A stretch of DNA of 64,000 bases. It comes from Lysobacterales bacterium 15-68-25. GTDB taxonomy: Bacteria; Pseudomonadota; Gammaproteobacteria; Xanthomonadales; Rhodanobacteraceae. Where the stretch lies: the NCBI GenBank assembly GCA_002279065.1, contig NCKB01000007.1, positions 210,164 through 274,163 on the forward strand, written 5' to 3'. The notes under the pieces were generated by a model, which was given only the letters and a program-made list of their open reading frames with translations, made no database searches and had not been told where the DNA came from. Shown here in pieces: positions 46,423-54,845 of this stretch. The translations under genes were made by a program, and so were the position numbers. How positions within the stretch are numbered: position 1 is the first letter of the stretch; every line of letters starts with the position of its first letter.

Positions 46423-49041
46423 TTGAGCGCCACGCAAGCCACGAACGACAGTCGCCATCCCCTGCTGGTAGCCCTCCTGCTTGCGGTCATCGTGGCCGCC
46501 ATGAACCTCGGCCTGTGGTGGTGGGGCAATCGGCCGCACGGACCGGACGACTGGCGCGGACCGATCAACGGCTTTTCGGTGTCGCTGTTCCAGCGCTACC
46601 AGAACCCGCTCAAGCAGGACTTCCCCAGCGACGACCAGATCGACGGCGACCTGAAGCTGCTGCGCAAGTACACCGGGCACATCCGCACCTACTCCACGCT
46701 GGAGAACCCGCAGGTCTACCGGCTGGCGCACCAGGACGGCCTGAAGGTGATGGCCGGCGCCAACATCGACACGCGCCGCGGCAACAACGAGCGCGAGATC
46801 GACCAGCTGATCGCGCTGGCCAACCGCTACCCGGACACCATCGACAAGGTGATCGTGGGCAACGAGGTGCTGTTCCGAGGCGACCAGACGCTGGAGCAGA
46901 TGATCCGCTACCTCGACCGGGTGCGCGCCCACGTGCGCCAGCCGGTGTCGATCGCCGAGCCGGACTACATCTGGATCAAGTACCCCGAGCTGGCCCAGCA
47001 CGTGGATTTCATCACCATCCACCTGTTCCCGTTCTGGAACGGCATCGGCACCAATGTCGACCCGGATCGCGACGACGCCCTGAACGCGGCGCTGGGCGCC
47101 TACGACAACATCCAGCGGATGTATCCCAACCGGCACATCGTGGTGGGCGAGATCGGCTGGCCGTCCAACGGCGACCGCCAGAAATACGCGCTGCCGTCGG
47201 TGTCCAACGAGGCGATCTTCATCCGCCACTGGCTCAATGCCGCCCAGGCGCGGCACATCGACTACTACCTGCTGGAAGCGTTCGACCAGCCGTGGAAGGA
47301 GTCCCTCGGCGAGGGCCGCACCGGCGCCTACTGGGGCATCTTCAACGCCGACCGGCAGCCGAAATTCCCGTTCACCGGACCGGTGGTGGAGGACACCTCC
47401 TGGCCGGCCAAGGCGCTGGCCGCGAGCCTGCTGGCGCTGCTGCCGATGATCTGGTTCGGCCGCCGCTTCAGCCGCTTCAAGCTGATGGGCCGGTTCTTCT
47501 TCGCTGCGCTGATCCAGCTGGCCTGCGGGCTGATCGTCTGGTCGGCGACGCTGCCGTTCAACTTCTACCTGAGCTGGGTGGACTGGACGATGCTGGTGCT
47601 GCTGTTCCCGGCCCAGATCGCGATCCTCGCCATCCTGCTGATCAACGGCTTCGAATTCACCGAGGTGCTGTGGCAGGAGAAGTGGGTGCGCCACGCCGGC
47701 ATGCTGCGCCCGGATCCGCCGGAGAAGCAGCCGTTCGTGTCGATCCACCTGGCCTGCTACAACGAGCCGCCGGAGATGGTGCAGGTCACCCTCGATTCGC
47801 TCGCCGCGCTCGACTACGACAACTTCGAAGTGCTGGTGATCGACAACAACACCAAGAACCCGGACATCTGGAAGCCGGTGCAGGCGTACTGCGAAAAGCT
47901 TGGGCCGCGCTTCCGCTTCTTCCACCTCGAACCGTGGCCCGGCTTCAAGGCCGGCGCGTTGAACTTCGGCCTGAAGGAGACCGACCCGCGCGCCGACGTG
48001 GTCGCGGTGATCGACGCCGACTACGAGGTGCGCCGCGACTGGCTGTCCACCCTCACCGGCTACTTCCACGACCCGAAGGTGGCCGTGGTGCAGTGCCCTC
48101 AGGCGCACCGCGACTTCGAGCACAACCGCTTCCGCCGCATGACCGCCTGGGAGTTCGACGGCTTCTTCCGCATCGGCATGCACCATCGCAACGAGCGCAA
48201 CGCGATCATCCAGCACGGCACCATGACCATGGTGCGGCGGAGCGCGCTGGAAGGCACCGGCGGCTGGTCGGAATGGACCATCTGCGAGGACGCCGAACTC
48301 GGCCTGCGCCTGATGCACGCCGGCTACGAGCTGGTCTACGTCGACGAGCTGATGGGCAAGGGCCTGACCCCCGCCGACTTCAAGGCGTACAAGAGCCAGC
48401 GCTACCGCTGGGCGTTCGGCGCGATGCAGATCCTCAAGGGGCGCTGGAACTGGATGGTGAAGAAGGGCCCGCTGTCGGCCGGCCAGCGCTTCCACTTCCT
48501 CACCGGCTGGTTCAGCTGGTTCGCCGACGCGCTGCACCTGATCTTCACCCTGATGGCGCTGTTCTGGACCGCCGGCATGGTGGCCTTCCCGCAGTACTTC
48601 AGCCTGCCGATGCAGCTGTTCCTGATCCCGGTGATCGGCTTCTTCTTCGCCAAGGCGATCTTCGGCATCGTGCTGTACCGCGCCCGCGTCCCCTGCGGCT
48701 GGTACGACACGCTGATGGCCTCGCTGGCCAGCATGAGCCTGAGCCACGCCATCGCCCGCGGCATCCTGCACGGCCTGACGCGCGAGAAGACCTCGTTCGT
48801 GGTCACCGCGAAGAGCCGCCGGCTGGGCGAGTCCGGCTTCGCCGCGTTCGCCCCGGTGCGCGAGGAACTGCTGATGGCGATCGCGCTGGTCTGCTGCATC
48901 GTCGGCATGGCGCTGTCCTACGGCACGCGCTACATCGAGGGCACGCTGTGGATGTTCATCCTCGGCGCGCAGGCGATCCCCTATTTCTCCGCCATCATCG
49001 GCGCGTGGATCGCCCACAAGGCGGGCGACAAGGCGGGCTGA
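46423..49041 (+). CDS. GH17-GT2 fusion, NdvB-type cyclic beta-1,3-glucan synthase
   Basis: An 872-residue membrane protein: helix (about 13-34), a periplasmic GH17 domain (45-320) with Glu148 in VIVGNEVLFRGD (acid/base) and Glu243 in VVGEIGWPSNGD (nucleophile), two or three helices (332-410), and a cytoplasmic GT2 domain (435-670). The GT2 domain has DAD at 531-533, ED at 622-623 and QRYRW at 659-663. More helices follow. This is the architecture of P. aeruginosa NdvB (cyclic beta-1,3-glucans, biofilm antibiotic tolerance). The start seems to be TTG 46423, since it includes the first helix. It is divergent from the LOV/globin c-di-GMP protein. Confidence 0.92.
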   Translation: MSATQATNDSRHPLLVALLLAVIVAAMNLGLWWWGNRPHGPDDWRGPINGFSVSLFQRYQNPLKQDFPSDDQIDGDLKLLRKYTGHIRTYSTLENPQVYRLAHQDGLKVMAGANIDTRRGNNEREIDQLIALANRYPDTIDKVIVGNEVLFRGDQTLEQMIRYLDRVRAHVRQPVSIAEPDYIWIKYPELAQHVDFITIHLFPFWNGIGTNVDPDRDDALNAALGAYDNIQRMYPNRHIVVGEIGWPSNGDRQKYALPSVSNEAIFIRHWLNAAQARHIDYYLLEAFDQPWKESLGEGRTGAYWGIFNADRQPKFPFTGPVVEDTSWPAKALAASLLALLPMIWFGRRFSRFKLMGRFFFAALIQLACGLIVWSATLPFNFYLSWVDWTMLVLLFPAQIAILAILLINGFEFTEVLWQEKWVRHAGMLRPDPPEKQPFVSIHLACYNEPPEMVQVTLDSLAALDYDNFEVLVIDNNTKNPDIWKPVQAYCEKLGPRFRFFHLEPWPGFKAGALNFGLKETDPRADVVAVIDADYEVRRDWLSTLTGYFHDPKVAVVQCPQAHRDFEHNRFRRMTAWEFDGFFRIGMHHRNERNAIIQHGTMTMVRRSALEGTGGWSEWTICEDAELGLRLMHAGYELVYVDELMGKGLTPADFKAYKSQRYRWAFGAMQILKGRWNWMVKKGPLSAGQRFHFLTGWFSWFADALHLIFTLMALFWTAGMVAFPQYFSLPMQLFLIPVIGFFFAKAIFGIVLYRARVPCGWYDTLMASLASMSLSHAIARGILHGLTREKTSFVVTAKSRRLGESGFAAFAPVREELLMAIALVCCIVGMALSYGTRYIEGTLWMFILGAQAIPYFSAIIGAWIAHKAGDKAG

Positions 49042-49154
49042 GCGCCGCCGCTGAGCGCTCACGGACGATGCTCATGGACGGGCATTCCACCTCCCTGCCG
49101 GCGATCGCCTGCACCCACGGTTCCGGCATTCACTCCGCCGGAACCCTGCGCTGG

Positions 49155-49160
49155 CTAAGC
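49155..49160 (+). promoter_or_regulatory. Possible -10 element upstream of tamA
   Basis: TAAGCT stands 38 bp before the proposed CTG start of tamA (49199). Same hexamer as upstream of two other genes in the window; no clear -35. Confidence 0.3.
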
Positions 49161-49185
49161 TGCGCGGATCGTACCCGCGAACGAC

Positions 49186-49190
49186 AGGAG
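49186..49190 (+). promoter_or_regulatory. Ribosome binding site that decides the tamA start
   Basis: AGGAG lies exactly 8 nt before CTG 49199, where no ATG, GTG or TTG in frame exists. It has no good partner at the GTG 49241, 50 nt away. Confidence 0.65.
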
Positions 49191-49198
49191 TCCCCGCC

Positions 49199-50971
49199 CT
49201 GACCCCGTGGCACCGCATTCGCTGCCAGGCCTGCGCGCTCGTGCTGCTCGCCTGCGCCACGGCGGCCCATGCCGGCGTGAAGCTGGTCGTCGAGGGCGTG
49301 GACGACCCGCTGAAGACAGCGGTCGCCGCCGGTGTGGAACTCTCCCAATACGCCACGCGAGACGTCAGCGACGCCCAGGTGCGCCGGCTCTACGCCCGTG
49401 CGCCGGACCAGGCGGCGGCAGCGCTTCGCCCCTACGGCTACTACGAGGCCAGCGTGGATGCCGGGCTGGAACGGGCCGGCGCCGACTGGCGCGTCACCCT
49501 GCACGTGAAGCCGGGCGAGCCGGTGAAGATCACCGCGGTGCACGTGGACCTCGACGAGGCGGCGCTCGCGATCGGGCCGATCCGGCGCGCGGCCCGGGCC
49601 ATCGAGCAGCTCAAGGGGCAGACCCTCAACGACGGCGCCTACGACGCCGCCCGCGACACGCTGAGCGGCCAGCTCACCGCCAACGGCTTCCTCGCCGCGA
49701 AGCTGGTCACCCATCGGGTCGAGGTGACCCGCGCCGACCGTAGTGCGGTGATCCGGCTGGCGTGGCAAGCCGGCCGCCGCTATCGCTTCGGCCCGGTGCA
49801 GTTCGAGGGCTCGCAGTTCCGCGACGGCTTCCTGGACCGCTACGTGCCGTTCCGGCCGGGCGACTATTTCTCGCAGGACAAGCTGCTGGACCTCCAGCAG
49901 GCCTTGAACGGCGCCGACTACTTTTCGGTCGTCAACGTGCTGCCCGACGTCGACGACGCGCAAGGCGGCACAGTGAACGTGCGCGTGCAACTGGTGCCGG
50001 CCAAGCGCACGGTCTACACCGGCGGTCCGTTCATCGGCACCGACACCGGCTTCGGCCTGCGCGGCGGAGTGGAACGCCGCTGGGTCAACAACCGCGGCCA
50101 CAAATGGAAGAACGAGCTGGTGGTGGCACAGCGGCTGAAGACACTCTCCACCTTCTACACCATCCCGCGCCCCGGCAAGAACCAGCACAGCCTGAACTTC
50201 GGCGCCAACTACCGCGACGCCAACACCGACACCTCGCAGTCGCGCACGCTCGAACTGGTCGGCAACGACACCCGGCTGTGGCACGGCTGGACCCGCACGC
50301 TGGGCGTGCACGCCCTGTCCGGCACCTTCACCGTAGGCAAGCGCAGCGGCGAGCCGGACAACGCACCGGGCATCGACCACGGCCGCAGCACGCTGGTGTT
50401 CGCCGAGGCCTCGCTGGCCCGCAAGCGCGGCGACAACCCCACCTTCGTGCGCAAGGGCTGGTCGATCAACCTCGCCGTACGCAGCACGGCCGGCTCGCTG
50501 CTGTCGGACACCCGCTTCGCCCAGGTCACCGTCGACGCGAAATGGATCCGCGCCTTCCTCGGCCGCAACCGGCTGATCCTGCGCGGCAGCGCCGGCATGA
50601 CCACTACCGGCGACTTCGACGCGCTGCCGCCGCAGCTGCGCTTCTTCGCCGGCGGCGACCGTTCGATCCGCGGCTACGGCTTCCAGTCGATCGGCCCGAA
50701 GAACAGCTACGGCCGCGTGATCGGCGGCCGCAATCTGCTGGTGGCCAGCACCGAGGTGGAGCACTACTTCACCAGGCGCTGGGGCATCGCCGCCTTCGTC
50801 GATGCCGGCAACGCCTTCACCGGCACCGACTACCGGCCCAAGATCGGTGCCGGCCTCGGTGTGCGCTGGCTGTCGCCGGTGGGCATGGTCCGCGTCGACC
50901 TCGGCACCCCCGTGCACAGCCGGGAAAAGCACGGCATCGAACTGCACATCGTGATCGGGCCGGACCTGTGA
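49199..50971 (+). CDS. tamA: Outer-membrane BamA-like translocation protein TamA
   Basis: A 590-residue Omp85-family protein with three POTRA domains (about 30-260) and a C-terminal 16-strand barrel. Barrel features include LRFFAGGDRSIRGYGFQSIG, containing the Omp85 RGY/F hallmark, and a terminal GIELHIVIGPDL. TamA and inner-membrane-anchored TamB move phospholipids and help insert some outer-membrane proteins. The CTG at 49199 is preferred: AGGAG is 8 nt upstream and the read-through (TPWHRIRCQACALVLLACAT, then AAHA) makes a complete signal peptide. The first ordinary start, GTG 49241, would leave only MLLACATAAHA. tamB begins 10 nt after the stop. Confidence 0.93.
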   Translation: MTPWHRIRCQACALVLLACATAAHAGVKLVVEGVDDPLKTAVAAGVELSQYATRDVSDAQVRRLYARAPDQAAAALRPYGYYEASVDAGLERAGADWRVTLHVKPGEPVKITAVHVDLDEAALAIGPIRRAARAIEQLKGQTLNDGAYDAARDTLSGQLTANGFLAAKLVTHRVEVTRADRSAVIRLAWQAGRRYRFGPVQFEGSQFRDGFLDRYVPFRPGDYFSQDKLLDLQQALNGADYFSVVNVLPDVDDAQGGTVNVRVQLVPAKRTVYTGGPFIGTDTGFGLRGGVERRWVNNRGHKWKNELVVAQRLKTLSTFYTIPRPGKNQHSLNFGANYRDANTDTSQSRTLELVGNDTRLWHGWTRTLGVHALSGTFTVGKRSGEPDNAPGIDHGRSTLVFAEASLARKRGDNPTFVRKGWSINLAVRSTAGSLLSDTRFAQVTVDAKWIRAFLGRNRLILRGSAGMTTTGDFDALPPQLRFFAGGDRSIRGYGFQSIGPKNSYGRVIGGRNLLVASTEVEHYFTRRWGIAAFVDAGNAFTGTDYRPKIGAGLGVRWLSPVGMVRVDLGTPVHSREKHGIELHIVIGPDL

Positions 50972-50981
50972 GGATGCGCGC

Positions 50982-53900
50982 ATGACCGATGCCGCCCGCC
51001 CCGCCCGTCCCCGCCGCCGCTGGCTGCGGGCGCTGTCGATCGGCCTGCTGGCCCTGCTGCTGGCGGCCGGCCTGGGGCTGGGCTGGCTGCTCGGGACCGG
51101 CGCCGGCCTGCGCTTCGCGATCGCCCGCGCCAGCGCGGCGACCGACGGCGCGCTCAGCGTCGGCCACGCCGGAGGCCGCCTGGCTGGCCCGATGACGCTG
51201 GAACGGCTGCGCTATCGCAATGCGCAAGGCCTGGACGTGCAGGTCGCGCATGCCCGCCTGGACCTGTCCGTCGGAGCGCTGCTGCGCAAACGCGTGCATG
51301 TACTGGACCTGGATGCCGACGGCATCGCGATCGCGCTGCCGCCGCCCTCGCCGCAGCCATCGACGGGCACCGGCTTCGACCTGCAGCCACCACTGGACCT
51401 GCAGATCGACCGCCTGCACACGGGACAACTGCGCATCACGCAACGGGGGCAGCCGGTGTTCGCCGCCGATCGCATCGATCTCGCCGGCCGCTGGACCGGC
51501 CGGGGCATCGCGCTGCATCGCCTCGACCTCGCCGGTCCGGATGGCCAGGTGCAGCTGCAGGGCGAGTTGGCCTCGACCGACTACCGCGGCCAGGGCACGG
51601 GCCACTTCGCCTGGAAACTGGGCCGCACGACGTGGAGCGGCCACCTGCAGGCCCACGGCGATGGCCGCCACGCACAGCTCAGGCTCGTGCTTGCCAGACC
51701 GGCTGCCGCCACGCTGGATCTCGCCCTGGAGCAGCAGGGCGACTATCCGTGGACGGCGACGCTCGAGGCGCCCCGCTTCGATCCCTCGCCGATCCTCGGC
51801 CAGGGGCCGCTGCATGCGCTGGCACTGTCGCTCAAGGCCAACGGCGACCGTCGCGGCGGTCGCATCGACGGCACCGTACAGCTGGACGACACCACGCTGC
51901 AGCTGCAACCCCTGCGCGCGCGCCTGAGCGACAACCTCGACACCCTGCAACTGGAACAGCTCGTCCTCGCCTCGCCGCAGATCGCCGGGCAGCTCAAGGC
52001 CAGCGGTCTGGTGCAGCTGGCCGCCACGCCGGTCAGCGCCGACCTGGCCGTGCAGTGGAAAGGGGTGGTGCTGCCGAAGGAACTGGTCGGCCAGCCGCTG
52101 GCCACGAACGGCTCGCTGTCCGCCAAGGGCAGCACGGAACACTTTCAGGCCCACGGCGATGTCTCGATCGGGCCGCCCGGGCAGCCCGCGCACCTGACGA
52201 TCGATCTCGCCGGCACGCCGGCGTCGATCGCGCTGCGTACGCTCACCCTGAAGCAGCCGAAGGGGCAACTGGTCGCCAGCGGCACCGTCGACCTGCAACC
52301 GGCCCTGGGCTGGCAACTCGACGTGCAGGCCAAGGCCTTCGACCCCGCTGAACTGCTCGCTGGCTGGCCGGGTTCGATCGACGCCGAACTGCACACCCGG
52401 GGGCGTCGACAGGCGCAGGGCTGGGATGCCTCGCTGGCACTGCAACGGCTGTCCGGCACGCTGCGCCAGCGGGCGCTGCGTGGCAAGGGCGACCTGCACC
52501 TGTCGCCGGCGGGCGTGCTGGACGGCGCGCTGGACCTCGCTTCCGGCAACAGCCGGCTGCACGCCGAAGGCAAGCCAGGTGCGCAGAACGACGCCGAGCT
52601 GCGACTGGCAGTCGCTTCGCTGGCCGACTGGCTGCCCGACACCGGCGGTCGCCTGCAGGGACATCTGACGATCCGCGGTCTGGCCCCGCGGCTGAGTGTC
52701 AACGGCACGTTGCAGGGCGACCGGCTGGGCTGGCGGCAGGACCGGCTGGATCACCTGCAACTGGTCGTCGGCCTGCCCGACCTCAGCCGGCTGGCCGGCA
52801 AGCTCGACGCGCGCGGCCAGGGCCTGCTCGCCGGCGGGCTAGCGTTCGACCGCCTGCACCTGCTGGCCGAAGGCAGCGAGGCAACCCACCGGCTCGCCCT
52901 CGATGCCGCCGGACGCCAGCTGTCCGGCCGGCTGGCGCTCGACGGCTCACTGCGCAACGGCGCCTGGACCGGCACCCTCAGCACGCTCGACCTGGCCCCG
53001 GAGGGCCTGCCGCGCTGGCGGCTGCAGCAGGCCACGGCGCTGGCCTACCGCGACGGTGGCTGGCGGGTAGGCGAGCTGTGCCTGTCCGCCGGCGATCCGC
53101 TGCTGTGCGCATCGGCCAGCCAGGACGCGGCTGGCACGCTGGACGCCAGCTACCGCCTGCACGCGCTGCCGTTGGCACTGATCCTCAACGCGGCCGGCCT
53201 GTCCGATCTGCCGATGCGCGCCGATGGCACGCTGGAGGGCGACGGGCAACTGAAGCGCAAGACCGACGGCACGCTCGCCGGCCACGCGTCGATCCGCTCC
53301 GCGGGCGGCTCGATCACCTACACCGACCACGGTGACCAGCCCCTGCTCGCCTATCGCGATTTCGACCTGCAGGCCAGGCTCGCCCCCAGCAGCCAGCACG
53401 CCACCGTGCACGCGTTGCTCGACGGTGGCGGCCACGTCGATGGCCAGGTGTCGCTGTCGGGGCCGAACCGGACCCTGGCCGGCAACGTGGACGTGCAGCT
53501 CGGCCAGCTCGGGTTCGTCGAACTGTTCTCCAGCGAGCTGGCCAACGTGAAGGGCTCGCTTGCCGGCCACCTGCAGGTTGGCGGCACAGCGGGGTCGCCC
53601 ATCCTCGCGGGCAACGCCACGCTGGACGGCCTCGCTGCGGAAATCCCCGCCGCCGGTCTCAAACTCACCGACGGCCACGTGACGCTGGCGGCCAACGACA
53701 CCCGGGCGCTGCGCGTGGACGGCACGCTGCGTTCGGGCAAGGGCACGCTGGGCGTGCGCGGTACGGTGGGGCTGGGTGCCGATGCGTCCACCGAACTGGT
53801 GTTCCAGGGCCAGCAGGTCACCGCCGCGGACATTCCCGCAGCGCGCGTGGTCGTCTCGCCAACCCTGGTGCTCAAGCAGGATGCCCAGGGCATGGACGTC

Positions 53901-54758
53901 ACCGGCCGCGTGGCGCTGGACAGCGCCGACATCGACGTCTCGCGCCTGCCCGGTGCGGGCGCCACGAAGGCCTCGCCCGACATCGTGGTGATCGACGAGC
54001 AGCAGCAGGAGGACAAGGCGAAAGCCATGCCGATCAGCGCCACCGTGGCCGTGGACCTGGGCGAGCGCACCCATCTCGTCGGCATGGGGCTGGACGGCAA
54101 CCTGCGTGGCCAGTTGGTCGTGCGCGAGCGGCCCGGCCGCGCCACCACCGGCCAGGGCCAGGTGGACGTCTCCGGAACCTATCGCGCCTACGGCCAGAAC
54201 CTGTCGATCGAACGCGGCCAGCTGCTGTTCGCCACCACACCGATCGACAACCCGCGGCTGGACATCCGGGCGGTGCGCCGGCTCAACCCGAACGCCACCA
54301 TCGACGAGGGCCAGAAGGTCGGTCTGTACGTGTCCGGCACGGCGCAACGACCGGTGCTCACGGTGTTCTCGCAGCCGGTGATGGAGCAATCCGATGCGCT
54401 GTCCTACCTGATCACCGGCAAGCCACTGTCGGAGGTGAAGGGCGGCGAGGGCTCGATGGTGAACTCCGCCGCGCAGGCGCTGGGTTCGGCCGGCGGGGAC
54501 CTGCTGGCCAAGCGCATCGGATCCCAGCTCGGCGTCGACGATATCGGCGTATCGAGCAGCGACGCACTCAACGGCAGCTCGGCGTTCACCGTCGGCAAAT
54601 ACCTCTCGCCGCGGCTGTACCTGAGCTACGGCGTGGGGCTGTTCGAACCCGGCCAGGTGATCACCCTGCGCTTCCGGTTGAGCAAGCGCTGGAGCTTCGA
54701 GGCGCAAGATGCCACGACTTTCAGCCGCGCCAGTCTCAACTACCGGCTGGAGCGCTGA
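50982..54758 (+). CDS. tamB: Translocation and assembly module protein TamB
   Basis: A 1,258-residue AsmA-like lipid-transfer protein. An N-terminal basic leader and helix (about 13-36, LRALSIGLLALLLAAGLGLG) anchor it to the inner membrane. A long beta-taco region of repeated short strands follows. The C-terminal DUF490 domain (about 900-1258) has QPVMEQSDALSYLITGKPLS and ends with the outer-membrane-like SLNYRLER. It lies 10 nt after tamA, so the two form one operon. It spans the periplasm and bridges to TamA. Confidence 0.95.
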   Translation: MTDAARPARPRRRWLRALSIGLLALLLAAGLGLGWLLGTGAGLRFAIARASAATDGALSVGHAGGRLAGPMTLERLRYRNAQGLDVQVAHARLDLSVGALLRKRVHVLDLDADGIAIALPPPSPQPSTGTGFDLQPPLDLQIDRLHTGQLRITQRGQPVFAADRIDLAGRWTGRGIALHRLDLAGPDGQVQLQGELASTDYRGQGTGHFAWKLGRTTWSGHLQAHGDGRHAQLRLVLARPAAATLDLALEQQGDYPWTATLEAPRFDPSPILGQGPLHALALSLKANGDRRGGRIDGTVQLDDTTLQLQPLRARLSDNLDTLQLEQLVLASPQIAGQLKASGLVQLAATPVSADLAVQWKGVVLPKELVGQPLATNGSLSAKGSTEHFQAHGDVSIGPPGQPAHLTIDLAGTPASIALRTLTLKQPKGQLVASGTVDLQPALGWQLDVQAKAFDPAELLAGWPGSIDAELHTRGRRQAQGWDASLALQRLSGTLRQRALRGKGDLHLSPAGVLDGALDLASGNSRLHAEGKPGAQNDAELRLAVASLADWLPDTGGRLQGHLTIRGLAPRLSVNGTLQGDRLGWRQDRLDHLQLVVGLPDLSRLAGKLDARGQGLLAGGLAFDRLHLLAEGSEATHRLALDAAGRQLSGRLALDGSLRNGAWTGTLSTLDLAPEGLPRWRLQQATALAYRDGGWRVGELCLSAGDPLLCASASQDAAGTLDASYRLHALPLALILNAAGLSDLPMRADGTLEGDGQLKRKTDGTLAGHASIRSAGGSITYTDHGDQPLLAYRDFDLQARLAPSSQHATVHALLDGGGHVDGQVSLSGPNRTLAGNVDVQLGQLGFVELFSSELANVKGSLAGHLQVGGTAGSPILAGNATLDGLAAEIPAAGLKLTDGHVTLAANDTRALRVDGTLRSGKGTLGVRGTVGLGADASTELVFQGQQVTAADIPAARVVVSPTLVLKQDAQGMDVTGRVALDSADIDVSRLPGAGATKASPDIVVIDEQQQEDKAKAMPISATVAVDLGERTHLVGMGLDGNLRGQLVVRERPGRATTGQGQVDVSGTYRAYGQNLSIERGQLLFATTPIDNPRLDIRAVRRLNPNATIDEGQKVGLYVSGTAQRPVLTVFSQPVMEQSDALSYLITGKPLSEVKGGEGSMVNSAAQALGSAGGDLLAKRIGSQLGVDDIGVSSSDALNGSSAFTVGKYLSPRLYLSYGVGLFEPGQVITLRFRLSKRWSFEAQDATTFSRASLNYRLER

Positions 54759-54845
54759 TTCCGGCAGCGCATGCGCCGTCGGTCATGCTGCACGGCGCTG
54801 GCGGTGGGCGTATGGTGTGGGGATTTTCCCACCCGGAGTTCTCCG

